A stretch of DNA of 64,000 bases from Streptomyces sp. NBC_00483 (GCF_036013745.1 NZ_CP107880.1:4402001-4466000), one strand, 5' to 3'. Positions 43,861 to 52,039 are shown, counted from the first letter of the stretch. Notes: generated by a model from the sequence alone, not told the origin. A program made the numbers and translations.

Positions 43861-44079
43861 CTACTCGGTGCGGGTCTCGGGGCGCTTGGCGCGGCCGCCG
43901 CCGCGCGAGCGGGCCGCGGCCTTCTCCGCACCTGCGTGGGAGTTGCCGTCGTCGACGAGCTCGGCGCGCTCGCCGTCGGCCCACGCTGCGGCCGCCTCGT
44001 CGTCGACCTCGACGACGTCGCCCGGGGCCCACGAGAAATCGAGCCCGGATACGGACTGCAGAACTCGGATGCGGACCAT
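43861..44079 (-). CDS. small head-completion-region protein
   Basis: A 72-residue protein: MVRIRVLQSVSGLDFSWAPG and DVVEVDDEAAAAWADGERAE form a small beta/helix domain, then an Arg/Gly-rich tail. It occupies the usual place after the capsid gene for a short head protein. AGGAGG lies 6 bases before the ATG. Confidence 0.7.
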   Translation of the reverse strand: MVRIRVLQSVSGLDFSWAPGDVVEVDDEAAAAWADGERAELVDDGNSHAGAEKAAARSRGGGRAKRPETRTE

Positions 44080-44100
44080 GCCCGCCTCCTTTCGGAGCAG

Positions 44101-44128
44101 GCGGCCCCCGACGAATGCCGGGGGCCGC
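44101..44128 (-). terminator. hairpin after the capsid gene
   Basis: GCGGCCCCCG pairs with CGGGGGCCGC around 8 bases, 14 bases after the capsid stop. Partial termination here would favour capsid mRNA over downstream genes. Confidence 0.75.
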
Positions 44129-44141
44129 GGTGCGGGCAGGG

Positions 44142-45389
44142 TCAGCTCGCCGGGTGCGCGTACACGCGGAACGCACTGGCGTCGTCGGGCTTGGCGTCCA
44201 TGCGCAGGAAGCCGAGGAACCCGACCTGCAGGTAGTCGGCGTACCGCTCGTCGAGGCGCATCATCTGCCCGCCGGCCACCTGCCGAACGACGTAGGCGGC
44301 GTTGATGTTGCCGTAGCCGATGGACTTGGCGCTCGCGGCCGGAGCGGGGATGCCGTTGTCGATGAGCACCGGCGCACCGAGCAGCGTCGAGGCGGTACCG
44401 GCCTGAACCGAGGGCTCCCACAGCGGGCGGCCCTGGCCGTCCTTGAGCTTGCGCACGACCTTCAGCGCCGCGTCGGACATGGCCCACTGGGCGCCGTCCC
44501 GGTACGCGACGTCGATGGAGTGCTGCAGGTCGATGAGGTCGTCGTAGATGACCGAGGTGACCTGTCCGGCCGCGCCGGTCTTGCCTGCGGTCGCGTTGGT
44601 GAACAGGCCCTCGGGCTGCGACGAGCCGGTACCAGTGGCGAGGTGCGCGGCGACCGCGCGGCCGATCCGCTCGCCGAGCTTGCGCGTGAGCCACGCCTCG
44701 ACACCGAACACGTCGTCCTGCACCAACTGCAGGGACAGGCGCACCAGCTTGGAGGTGTAGGTGTAGGCGCCGAGCGTCTTCTGCCCGAGCGTCACATCCT
44801 GCTCGGTGACCTGCGCGTTCTCGGCGAGGATCGCACCGACGTTCGCCGTGTCGTCGTTCGTCGGCCAGTTCAGCGGATTACCGGACCCGGTGGTGATGAC
44901 GTTCGCCGCACCGAGCAGACCGCCGTAGGCCTTCATCGTCTCGGTGATCTTGTTGAGAGTCTCGGTCGGGATGAAGTACCCGCCCGCGGTTCCCGGCGAC
45001 GTGGCGCCGGCGCGCACCTCGGCCTGGTTCGACATCATCAGGGCGCGCTGGTCGTGGTCGAGGCCGCCCATGCCGTGCCGCACGTACCGGCCGAACGCGT
45101 CGCGGTACGCAGCGTTGTGGTCGATCTCGCCGCGGCCCTCGGCGTCCTCGCCGCCGCCGGTGGTGATGACGGCCTGGTCGCGCTGCACGGTGTCGAGGCG
45201 GGCCGCGCGCTCCATGCGCTCGATGTCCTGCGACAGCTCGGTCAGTTCGGCCTCGGCGCGGTCCCACTTCTCGCGCTCCTCGGCCGTGAGCGCGTCGCGG
45301 CCCTCCGTCTCGGCGCTCGACTGGATCTCCTGCATCTGGGACCAGACGTTGGCCCGCTTGTCGAGTGCTCGGGTGAGCAGTGTGCTCAT
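44142..45389 (-). CDS. major capsid protein, HK97 fold
   Basis: A 415-residue capsid subunit. Residues 1-75 form a coiled-coil delta/scaffold domain (ALTAEEREKWDRAEAELTEL) normally removed by the prohead protease. The mature domain begins near the GATSPGTAGGYFIPTE motif (about 128-143), the classic HK97-family signature, then AYGGLLGAANVITT, the E-loop and GSSQPEGL. It ends AFRVYAHPAS. Hairpins flank the gene on both sides (45420-45447 and 44101-44128). Confidence 0.96.
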   Translation of the reverse strand: MSTLLTRALDKRANVWSQMQEIQSSAETEGRDALTAEEREKWDRAEAELTELSQDIERMERAARLDTVQRDQAVITTGGGEDAEGRGEIDHNAAYRDAFGRYVRHGMGGLDHDQRALMMSNQAEVRAGATSPGTAGGYFIPTETLNKITETMKAYGGLLGAANVITTGSGNPLNWPTNDDTANVGAILAENAQVTEQDVTLGQKTLGAYTYTSKLVRLSLQLVQDDVFGVEAWLTRKLGERIGRAVAAHLATGTGSSQPEGLFTNATAGKTGAAGQVTSVIYDDLIDLQHSIDVAYRDGAQWAMSDAALKVVRKLKDGQGRPLWEPSVQAGTASTLLGAPVLIDNGIPAPAASAKSIGYGNINAAYVVRQVAGGQMMRLDERYADYLQVGFLGFLRMDAKPDDASAFRVYAHPAS

Positions 45390-45419
45390 GGTGGCGGTGT
45401 CCTTTCACGGCACGCCAGA

Positions 45420-45447
45420 CAGCCCCACGGCGGACGCCAAGGGGCTG
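45420..45447 (-). terminator. hairpin between protease and capsid genes
   Basis: CAGCCCC and GGGGCTG pair around 14 bases in the 80-base gap. It may stabilise the 5' end of a processed capsid transcript rather than stop transcription. Confidence 0.45.
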
Positions 45448-45469
45448 CAGGGAATGGATGGTGGTGTGG

Positions 45470-46243
45470 CTAGCGCGACAGCCCGTAGCGGGCGGCCAGC
45501 GCGTTCATGCGCATCGACAGGGGCAGGCCCTGGGGCTGAGTGGACACAACCGGCTCAGCAGGTGCCTGTGCGTCGCGAGTGGGCTCTCCCGGCTCGCGGT
45601 CGATGTGCACGAGGTCGAGCAGCTCGGGCCGGTGCCGGGCGGCGGCCTCGACCGCGGCGAAGTCGCCGCGCCGATCCAGCGCCCGGGCCACGGCCTTCAG
45701 CTCGGCCTCGGTCTCGGGGTAGGCAGGGAAGGTGACGGCACTGACCTCGACGAGGCGTACCTCGCGGATCACGCGGACCTCGACGTCGACCGGGTCGGCG
45801 CCCTCGACCTCGAGGGTCTCCGTGTTCCATTCGTCCTTGATGACGTAGAACCCGAACGACATTCCGGTGATGTTGCCGTTGGCGAGGTTCGCCTGCAGGT
45901 CGCGCACGTACGACAGTTCGCCGTCGAGGGCCGAGTCGACGGCCAGGCCGTGCTCGTCCTCGGCGAGGGCGAGGGTGCCGGCCGACATGCGCGACACCAC
46001 GTAGTACGAGTCGTGGTCGATGAGCATCCGCGCGTCGCCCTCGGCGAGCGTCTTGGTGAACGCCCCCGGGGCGATCTCCTCGTAGAAGCCCCAGCGCAGC
46101 GGGTTCCCGATCGCGGTACGGGAGTTGAACACGGACGCGTACCCGGCGAACCGGCGCGCCCCATCCTCGCCCGCACGTACCGTCACGTCTGCATCGGAGA
46201 GCGCCAGACGGCGCCGCTCCTCACTGCTCGTCATCGTCGGCAT
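45470..46243 (-). CDS. prohead protease (HK97 type, S78-like)
   Basis: A 257-residue serine protease that trims the capsid scaffold domain and itself. The fold start FAGYASVFNSRTAIGN and EIAPGAFTKTL are typical; the catalytic His is in MLIDHDS (about 85) and the Ser in TGMSFGFYV (about 137), with Glu/Asp near EVSAVTFPAYP. The C-terminal 60 residues are a variable tail. ATG 46243 overlaps the portal gene by 23 bases. Confidence 0.92.
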   Translation of the reverse strand: MPTMTSSEERRRLALSDADVTVRAGEDGARRFAGYASVFNSRTAIGNPLRWGFYEEIAPGAFTKTLAEGDARMLIDHDSYYVVSRMSAGTLALAEDEHGLAVDSALDGELSYVRDLQANLANGNITGMSFGFYVIKDEWNTETLEVEGADPVDVEVRVIREVRLVEVSAVTFPAYPETEAELKAVARALDRRGDFAAVEAAARHRPELLDLVHIDREPGEPTRDAQAPAEPVVSTQPQGLPLSMRMNALAARYGLSR

Positions 46244-47540
46244 GGACGTCGCCTCCTTGTGCCTCGTGGTCGGCCAGCAGGCGGCGAGCCTCGGCCATGA
46301 GCGCGGCCGCGCGGACCGGCGCCGGCGCATCGTCCGGCGCGAGCGGATTCGAGCCGAGCGGCGCCATGTACGTGGGCTGCAGATACGTGTCGCCCTCGGG
46401 CCCCGCGATCGGCGGGAGTTCCTCGAGGGCCCTGATGTCGTTGGCGGACATGACGCCCGTGTCGCGCATCGCCCGGTAGAACGTGGCGCGCGACGAGCTG
46501 TCGCCGCGGAGCAGGCCCTGCAGCCGGTAGTGCGCGTACTCGCCGGGCGGCAGCAGCTCCTTGGTGATGCGCTGCTCGGTCGGCGCCAGCCACGCGGGGC
46601 CGAGGTCGAACGTCACCCAGCCCTGCGCCTGCTGCTCCAGGCCGGTCCCCCACGAGGTGCTCTTGGCGGTCTCCATGAGCAGGAACAGCGGCACGCCGAA
46701 CATGCGCGCCACCTCGGTGATCTGGAACTCGCGGGACTCCAGGAACTGCGCGTCCTTCAGCGGCATCGACACCGGTTGGAACGACGCGCCCGAGTCCAGT
46801 ACGGCGACCTCGTGGGCGTTCTCGATCCCGCCCACCTTGGCCCGCCAACTGGCCTTCAGCGCGGCCGCCTGCTCTGAGTTCAATCGCTGCTCGGTCTGCA
46901 GGACACCGCTCACCAGATTGCCGCGGCCAAACAGCCGGGACGCGCCCAGCTCGGCGGCCTGCGCGAGCCCGATGCCCTGCGCCGCGGCCCGTACCGGCGA
47001 GCAGCCGGTGAGCCCGTCGTAGCCGAGGCCGGGCAGGTGCAGCAGATCGCGCGGAGTGAGCCGGTGCAGCACGCCCCAGTCATCGGTCGCGTAGAACCAT
47101 TTGCCGCTCGGGTTGGCGTCGCTCGGTCGTTCGCGGTCCACGGACACCCGGTCCGGGCTGATCGGCCACAGCTCCTTGACCTGCCCGGACGGGGCACGCA
47201 GCTTCTGAATGTAGGCGTTGCCCCACAGCACACGGTGCGCGTAGGCCAGCCGCCACAGTTCCAGCGGCGTCAACTCCGGGTGCGGGTCGGCGAGCAGCGC
47301 GTTCTCGGTGCGGTCCTTGGTGCCGGCCTTGTACGTATGCAGCGGAAGCGCCGCGGACACGCCCGCGATGACAGCGACCGACCGCCACACGGCCGGCATG
47401 TGCAGCGCGGATCGCTCGGACACCTGCACCCCGGCCTCGACCTTGGGGCCGCCGAGCCAGTCCAGCAGCGACGAATCGGTGATCGGCACCGCCGGATTTT
47501 CCGGCGACGAGCGGCGGTCGAACAGGCCGAACAGGCTCAT
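46221..47540 (-). CDS. portal protein, HK97 family
   Basis: A 439-residue portal subunit; twelve copies form the DNA entry vertex. Visible family features: MPAVWRSVAVIAGVSAALPL near residue 48, LLADPHPELTPLELWRLAYA, GYDGLTGCSPVRAAAQGIG, and FEITEVARMFGVPLFLL-like QITEVARMFGVPLFLL (about 268). Its ATG overlaps the stop of the small membrane gene upstream (ATGA), with AAGGAG 9 bases before. Confidence 0.95.
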   Translation of the reverse strand: MSLFGLFDRRSSPENPAVPITDSSLLDWLGGPKVEAGVQVSERSALHMPAVWRSVAVIAGVSAALPLHTYKAGTKDRTENALLADPHPELTPLELWRLAYAHRVLWGNAYIQKLRAPSGQVKELWPISPDRVSVDRERPSDANPSGKWFYATDDWGVLHRLTPRDLLHLPGLGYDGLTGCSPVRAAAQGIGLAQAAELGASRLFGRGNLVSGVLQTEQRLNSEQAAALKASWRAKVGGIENAHEVAVLDSGASFQPVSMPLKDAQFLESREFQITEVARMFGVPLFLLMETAKSTSWGTGLEQQAQGWVTFDLGPAWLAPTEQRITKELLPPGEYAHYRLQGLLRGDSSSRATFYRAMRDTGVMSANDIRALEELPPIAGPEGDTYLQPTYMAPLGSNPLAPDDAPAPVRAAALMAEARRLLADHEAQGGDVHADDDEQ

Positions 47541-47713
47541 GACGTCGGCTCCTTACGGTGCGCGGCCGACGGCGGGGCGAGCTTCTGCTCGGCGGCCACG
47601 ATGCCCATGACGCCTGCCAGGATGAGCGCCGCGGGTACGTACACGAGGGCGACGCCGTAGAGCAGGGCCAGCAGGGACACGACTTCCAGCACGGTCAGCA
47701 CGACGTTTCTCAC
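47537..47713 (-). CDS. 58-residue two-span membrane protein between terminase and portal
   Basis: A tiny gene read directly from the sequence. GTG 47713 overlaps the large-terminase stop (GTGGTGA) and its TGA overlaps the portal ATG (ATGA), so translation is coupled on both sides. The protein begins MRNVVLTVLEVVSLLALLYG and continues with a second hydrophobic run (LVYVPAALILAGVMGIVAA) and a basic tail AAHRKEPTS. No function is known. Confidence 0.7.
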   Translation of the reverse strand: MRNVVLTVLEVVSLLALLYGVALVYVPAALILAGVMGIVAAEQKLAPPSAAHRKEPTS

Positions 47714-49230
47714 CACAGGTTCGGCGCCCCTTCCTCTTCCACTTCAGCGCCGAGCCCCCACTTGGCGAGCGTCACCGCCACCAACGGGCTGATATCCACC
47801 GACACGACCCGCCGGGCCCACGCCCACGCATCGCCCAACCGGCGCTGCTGTGCGCCCGCGAGGGCCGCGGCGAGCGGCGCCTGGTCGAGGTGCGACAGGT
47901 TCTGTTCGGTCACTGCGTCGTAGAACTGGCCGGTGGCCTGCACGACGTCTCGCGTCTTGGCCTGTACGACCGGGGCGAGCAGCTGGGGGTCTTCGGACGT
48001 GTCGTCCGGGTCGACCTTCAGTGCGTCGGTCAGGTCGCCGATGAGCGAGGCTGCAGGGCCGCCCGAGTCGATGACCCAGCAGCGGGGCCCCCACTTCTTG
48101 GTCAGCTCTCGTGCGCGCTCCTTGAACCAGCCCGTGCCCGGGCGGTGGTCGACGACCTCGACGTGCGTGCCGCCGCGCCACGAACCGGCCACGGAGATGG
48201 CGACGTGCGACCGCTCGGGCGTCATGTCGACGGCGAACGACACCGGGTCGGAGGGCGACGAGTCGGCGGCCGCGAGCGCCCGCCACGCGTCCTCGCCGAT
48301 GACCTGCCACGTGTCCGCCGTGTCCGACGGGTAGTCGCCGACGCCGAGCCGCTCCCGTTCGAAGATGCCGCCGCTGCCGAGGGACGCGCGCTCGTTGCGC
48401 ACGAACTCCGGCGTGATCAGGATCCCCAAACTGGGGTTGGCCTTGGCCCAGTTCGCGACGTCGTCGGGGTCGTCGTGGTCGGTGCACGCCGGGCCGCATT
48501 CGTCCCTGTGCGGGTCCACCGACCATTCGAAGTAGGCGAGGCTCGGGTCCGGCGTGCCGGACTCCAGGGCGGCCTCACAGCGGCGCCGCAGGCGGGCCAG
48601 CTGTACGGACGGATGGCCGATGCCGGCCGAACCCAGGTACCAGATCTGCGGGTTGGGGACAGCCGACAGCGTGGGCATCAGCGCGCCCATGGCGTCGTCA
48701 CCCAGGATCATGTCCTCGTCGAGGATGATCGTGTCCCCGGTGAAGCCACGACCGGAGCCCCCGGAGCGGGCCAGGAAGTACAGCTTCTGCCCTGTGACCA
48801 GCTCGATGCTGGTCTCGGTGGTGTTGTTCAGGACCCGCTTGACGCGCTTGCTCAGGGCGGGCGTGCCGAGGATCAGGGAGCGGATCCGCTCGAACGCGAC
48901 GCGCGCCGTCTTGAACTCGTGCGCCGAGTGGATGATGACGCGCTCGCCGAGCAGGAACAGCCCGGCCAACTCTCGCGCCTCGAGGACGCCGCCCTTGCCG
49001 TTCTGTCTGGGCACGTTCACCGCGACTTCCATCGCGGCCCATTGCCCGTCGGCGCGCTCGCGCATCCCGATGTCGAGGACGTGCTGCTGCCACGGGAACA
49101 GATCAAGTCCGGCCTTACTTGCCAGCTTGATCGCCTCGCGGCTGGCGGACGACGCCCAGTCGGGTGGCACGGTGGTCAGCCGCGGGGTCTGTACGCCCAC
49201 GATCGCTTCAGGTTCGGCGAGCACGGACAC
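47710..49230 (-). CDS. terminase large subunit
   Basis: A 506-residue DNA-packaging motor. The ATPase domain has LFPWQQHVLD (Q-motif like), the Walker A variant VPRQNGKG (about 72-79) and Walker B IILDED (about 169-174). The nuclease domain carries acidic residues in FAVDMTPERSHVAI (about 333) and CWVIDSGGPA (about 385) with a final Asp near RLGDAWAWA. It cuts and packages concatemeric DNA into the prohead. GTG start overlaps the small subunit gene by 23 bases. Confidence 0.95.
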   Translation of the reverse strand: MSVLAEPEAIVGVQTPRLTTVPPDWASSASREAIKLASKAGLDLFPWQQHVLDIGMRERADGQWAAMEVAVNVPRQNGKGGVLEARELAGLFLLGERVIIHSAHEFKTARVAFERIRSLILGTPALSKRVKRVLNNTTETSIELVTGQKLYFLARSGGSGRGFTGDTIILDEDMILGDDAMGALMPTLSAVPNPQIWYLGSAGIGHPSVQLARLRRRCEAALESGTPDPSLAYFEWSVDPHRDECGPACTDHDDPDDVANWAKANPSLGILITPEFVRNERASLGSGGIFERERLGVGDYPSDTADTWQVIGEDAWRALAAADSSPSDPVSFAVDMTPERSHVAISVAGSWRGGTHVEVVDHRPGTGWFKERARELTKKWGPRCWVIDSGGPAASLIGDLTDALKVDPDDTSEDPQLLAPVVQAKTRDVVQATGQFYDAVTEQNLSHLDQAPLAAALAGAQQRRLGDAWAWARRVVSVDISPLVAVTLAKWGLGAEVEEEGAPNLW

Positions 49231-49474
49231 GGCGTTCCACCCCCTCTTGCAGCAGCTGGTCGACGTCGTCGTTCTCGACCTTGGGCGGAGCGAGCTTGCG
49301 CAGGGTCTCCATCACCGTGCGTAGCTCGCGGCCTGTGTTCGCGAGGGCGGTCGCATTGCCGCCCTTGTCCATGATCATGGCGAGGGTTAGAGCGAGTTGC
49401 GCCAGGCCGGGAGCGATATCGCGCACACCAAGAAGATCAATCTCGGCGGCGGTCGCGTCCTCGTTCTCGAACAT
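49208..49474 (-). CDS. terminase small subunit-like protein
   Basis: An 88-residue helical protein (MFENEDATAAEIDLLGVRDI, LAQLALTLAMIMDKGGNATA, ELRTVMETLRKLAP). Position and size fit a small terminase, which selects phage DNA for packaging; no clear HTH is visible, so the assignment is by context. The ATG at 49474 has GGGGGT just upstream; a GTG at 49492 is the alternative. First gene of the late operon. Confidence 0.65.
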   Translation of the reverse strand: MFENEDATAAEIDLLGVRDIAPGLAQLALTLAMIMDKGGNATALANTGRELRTVMETLRKLAPPKVENDDVDQLLQEGVERRVRARRT

Positions 49475-49713
49475 GATCACCCCCGTCGTCACTCAGGGTG
49501 ATGTCACGGAGAGTCGCTAAATCGCTGGCGTTCGCTTCGGCGGATTAGCGAGTACAGACCCCGTGTGTACAGCCGGGCGACAAGGGCGTTTGGGTCGCCC
49601 CCTCCGGAGCCCAACTTTTGATCCACTCTCCCCACCAAGCCATGATCCACAGTGCGCGTCGACCAGTGATCGGGCCAGGTCACGGGGTGCAACCACCCCC
49701 CGGTGGCTTTGAG
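49475..49713 (-). promoter_or_regulatory. late-operon leader with possible cos site
   Basis: A 239-base non-coding gap upstream of the terminase genes. TCGCTAA (49514) and TTAGCGA (49545) are 7-bp arms around an imperfectly pairing 24 bases, and CCACC/GGTGG (49693-49706) makes a small hairpin. An HNH endonuclease gene is close by, as in cos-type phages. Late promoter and cos are both plausible but not proven. Confidence 0.4.
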
Positions 49714-50151
49714 TTACCAGCGGCGCGAGGTCTGCGGCATGCCGGTGGCGGCCTGGCGTCGGCGGGCGTTGTACCACCGTGTGGCTACGCGCTCCATGGC
49801 TGGTGATCGCATCGCTTTGATTCGGTTCATGACGACTTCACGGCCTGGATCTACAGGCACGATGCGCGCGCCGAGCCGCTTGTACTGCGCCAACGCCTTG
49901 GCCTTGGGCATGGTGTGGATGAGGTAGACGTCGACCTTGTCGAGGTGCTTGATCGCCTCGTCGATGGCTGCGTAGCGGGCGCGCTGGGCTACCCGCTGCT
50001 GCACCTCGCCGTGGTTCCAGTGCGGTGCGCCTGGTCCGGTGAGCGCGACGGTGATGCGGTCGAGGTCGATGACGATGTCCTCGGGCTTGGCGTGCCCCTC
50101 GATCCAGCTGCTCTTGCCTGCGGCCGGCGGGCCGGTGATGACGTACAGCAC
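49714..50151 (-). CDS. P-loop kinase (polynucleotide kinase-like, AAA_33)
   Basis: A 145-residue nucleotide-binding protein with Walker A GPPAAGKSS (7-15) and an early Asp (IVIDLDRITVAL, DxD type), ending in a basic tail (RWYNARRRQAATG). Related phage proteins phosphorylate 5' ends of DNA or RNA or act on nucleotides. It lies upstream of the terminase genes in the same direction. GTG 50151 follows AGGTGACG. Confidence 0.8.
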   Translation of the reverse strand: MLYVITGPPAAGKSSWIEGHAKPEDIVIDLDRITVALTGPGAPHWNHGEVQQRVAQRARYAAIDEAIKHLDKVDVYLIHTMPKAKALAQYKRLGARIVPVDPGREVVMNRIKAMRSPAMERVATRWYNARRRQAATGMPQTSRRW

Positions 50152-50162
50152 GGGGCGTCACC

Positions 50163-50369
50163 TCACATGGACCGCTGCCAGCGGGACACTGCTACGGGGC
50201 GGCCATGTCGGTCCTGCGGTGTTGGCCAACCGATCGCGATGGGCCCGAACATGTGGACGGCGAGACGGCGGGTGCGCTTGGCGCCGCATCGACACCGGTA
50301 GTAGGCGTAGGCGCCCATGACCTGCCAGTGCGGATCGCGGTGGATCAGGTGAGGGAGGTGCAGGGTCAC
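50163..50369 (-). CDS. small phage protein with CxC motif, unknown function
   Basis: A 68-residue protein: MTLHLPHLIHRDPHWQVMGA then YYRCRCGAKRTRRLA. The single CRCG and nearby His residues could bind metal. GTG 50369 overlaps the HNH gene stop by four bases, supporting translation. The longer upstream frame is the shadow of the HNH gene. Confidence 0.6.
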   Translation of the reverse strand: MTLHLPHLIHRDPHWQVMGAYAYYRCRCGAKRTRRLAVHMFGPIAIGWPTPQDRHGRPVAVSRWQRSM

Positions 50370-50641
50370 CACCTCCGTGAGGCTCGCTGCGGCTGCGCTC
50401 GTGGCGTGCGGTTGCCCTTGGCGCTGTTGCACCGGCGGTGTGCGGCGCGGGCGTTGGCCGGGTCGAGCAGGTCGCCGCCGCGCGAGAGCGGCCGCTCGTG
50501 GTCGAGGGTGAAGGACAGCGGGTGCCGGGCGTGCAGCTGGTAGTTGATGTTGTGGCCGCAGAGCCAGCACGGCAGTTGCTGGGCTCGGAGCCAGGCGCAC
50601 AACCTGCGGTAGGGGCGCCCGTTGCGCGGGTTGCCGGCCAC
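50366..50641 (-). CDS. HNH endonuclease
   Basis: A 91-residue HNH nuclease. CWLCG (about 29-33), LDHERPLSRGG (about 47-57, first catalytic His in DHE), NARAAHRRCNSAKGNR (about 63-78) give the full H-N-H with zinc-binding Cys pairs. Phage HNH proteins near terminase genes assist cos cutting in several HK97-like phages, which is the likely role here. GTG 50641 is the only good start; the gene follows the lipoprotein stop by 14 bases. Confidence 0.88.
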   Translation of the reverse strand: MAGNPRNGRPYRRLCAWLRAQQLPCWLCGHNINYQLHARHPLSFTLDHERPLSRGGDLLDPANARAAHRRCNSAKGNRTPRAQPQRASRRW

Positions 50642-50655
50642 GGGCGCCCACCTCC

Positions 50656-51225
50656 TTACGCCTTGGGCACGGCCCACTCGATGGGGCTCTCGCCGTCGAT
50701 CGCGTAGTCGATGGTGGCCGGCCTGGTCTTGGCGTGGACGGGGAAGGCGACCTTGCCGCGTGCGCACTTCTCGGTGCCGAGCACCTTGTCCATGGGGAAC
50801 TCGGGCTTCGGCATGTCGCCGCCAGACAGGCCGGTGGACTCCATGGTGGTGCCGTCCTTGTAGGACAGCGACCATGGGGTTTGGCTGACGCTGATGTCGT
50901 CGCTGCCCGTGTTGCAGACGCGGATGTCGGCGGTGGCCCACGAGTCGCCGCCCAGCTCGTCGCCGGGCGCCTCGGGGCCCTGCTCGGTGTGCGTGTACGC
51001 GAGGACCTCGATGGAGGCCGTGGCGCCCTCTGCGCCCTCGACGGGCGCCTTGTCGCCGAGGGCGAGCGGCCCGTCCTTCTTGGGTGCGGCCTGCTCCTTG
51101 GGCGCCGCGGTCACGGTCTTGGTGACGGTGACCGCGGGCTCGGGGTCGCCGCTGCTGCTGCAGGCGGTGAGAGTGCCGAGCAGTAGGCCGGCCGCGATGG
51201 CACCGATGGTGCTGCGGTTGTGCAT
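50656..51225 (-). CDS. phage-encoded lipoprotein with DUF4352-like domain
   Basis: A 189-residue lipoprotein: MHNRSTIGAIAAGLLLGTLT leads to lipobox LTAC (Cys about 22), a Thr/Lys/Pro-rich spacer, then a beta-sandwich of the DUF4352/telokin-like type (ASIEVLAYTHTEQGPEAPGD, VRVCNTGSDD-like IRVCNTGSDDISVSQTPWSL, with Cys pair about 123 and 157). It would sit outside the membrane of the lysogen. It follows the early-operon terminator, so it has its own promoter; the motif CAACGATCATT lies at 51272-51282. Superinfection exclusion or envelope modification is an inference. Confidence 0.8.
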   Translation of the reverse strand: MHNRSTIGAIAAGLLLGTLTACSSSGDPEPAVTVTKTVTAAPKEQAAPKKDGPLALGDKAPVEGAEGATASIEVLAYTHTEQGPEAPGDELGGDSWATADIRVCNTGSDDISVSQTPWSLSYKDGTTMESTGLSGGDMPKPEFPMDKVLGTEKCARGKVAFPVHAKTRPATIDYAIDGESPIEWAVPKA

Positions 51226-51271
51226 GATCCCCCCTGGGATGAGCTGTTGAAGCTGCATCATCCGCGACGGG

Positions 51272-51282
51272 AATGATCGTTG
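51272..51282 (-). promoter_or_regulatory. candidate regulator site in the lipoprotein leader
   Basis: On the minus strand CAACGATCATT, identical to the core of the palindrome in front of the small XRE gene (29031-29046). It lies 47 bases before the lipoprotein start. Confidence 0.4.
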
Positions 51283-51307
51283 GGGAAGCCGTGATGGGCC
51301 TGTGACG

Positions 51308-51342
51308 CGACGAACCCCCGGCGGTGGGCCGGGGGTTCGTCG
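51308..51342 (-). terminator. terminator at the end of the early operon
   Basis: Perfect 15-bp stem (51308-51322 with 51328-51342) and a 5-base loop, 67 bases after the stop of the excisionase-like gene. Confidence 0.88.
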
Positions 51343-51409
51343 TGTGTCTGTGGTGCCGTATGCGGGCACAGTTGTTCACCGAGATCGTGACACCGGCCTG
51401 ACCTGCACG

Positions 51410-51622
51410 TCAAGCGGCGGCGGGGGTGTCGCGCTTGGCGGCATAGGCCTGGACGTCGTCGAGGGCGAACCAGCGCTGCCGCGGCGTGCTACCCGGGGCG
51501 GGGGTGAGGTGGCCGCGGCGGACGAGCTGGCGGACGCCGTCGAGGCTGATGCCGAGGGCGGTGGCTGTCTGGTGGGCGGTGAGGTAGCCGGGGCGCAACA
51601 GCTGTGACTCCATGCGCCCCAT
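51410..51622 (-). CDS. excisionase/AlpA-like small HTH protein
   Basis: A 70-residue DNA-binding protein with a MerR-like HTH: YLTAHQTATALGISLDGVRQ, VRRGHLTPAPG, and a WFALDDVQAYAAK ending typical of helix_turn_helix_17/excisionase proteins. An ATG three codons on (51613) is an alternative start. As the last gene of the early operon it could direct prophage excision (Xis) or regulate late genes. Confidence 0.78.
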   Translation of the reverse strand: MGRMESQLLRPGYLTAHQTATALGISLDGVRQLVRRGHLTPAPGSTPRQRWFALDDVQAYAAKRDTPAAA

Positions 51623-51628
51623 GGTGCG

Positions 51629-52021
51629 CTACGGCCGCCAGAGGTCGCGCCAGTCCTCGGGGTAGTGCGGGCGTTCCTTGCGGATCTCGCGCCATGCCGC
51701 GTCTGTCTCGGCGGTGCGCCGTTCCTCGGCGGCCTGCGCAGCGTGGCGGGCTTCGTCGACCGCGCGGCGCGCTTCCGGCGTCACCGGGGCGGCTCGGTGG
51801 CCGTACAGGTAGGCGCCGTCGTCTGCCCGGCGCGGCCAGCCGCCGTCACGCAGGGACTCGTACTCGGCGTGCTTCGTCGGTTCCGGCTCCGCGCTCGCGT
51901 TGAAGAGTTCGGCAAGCGGCGGTGAGACCGGGAACAGGTAGAGCGGCTGTGGTGTCTCGTCGGGCATCTCGTATGTGCGGCCGTCGGCGGGGCCACCGAC
52001 GAAACTGATCCTGACGGTCAT
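51629..52021 (-). CDS. phage protein of unknown function
   Basis: A 130-residue protein. The beginning VRISFVGGPADGRTYEMPDE is a small beta domain found in many Streptomyces phage proteins; the C-terminal 60 residues are a charged helix (DEARHAAQAAEERRTAETDA). The ATG follows GAGGATG by 5 bases. Function unknown. Confidence 0.7.
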   Translation of the reverse strand: MTVRISFVGGPADGRTYEMPDETPQPLYLFPVSPPLAELFNASAEPEPTKHAEYESLRDGGWPRRADDGAYLYGHRAAPVTPEARRAVDEARHAAQAAEERRTAETDAAWREIRKERPHYPEDWRDLWRP

Positions 52022-52039
52022 GGGGTCATCCTCTCGCGG

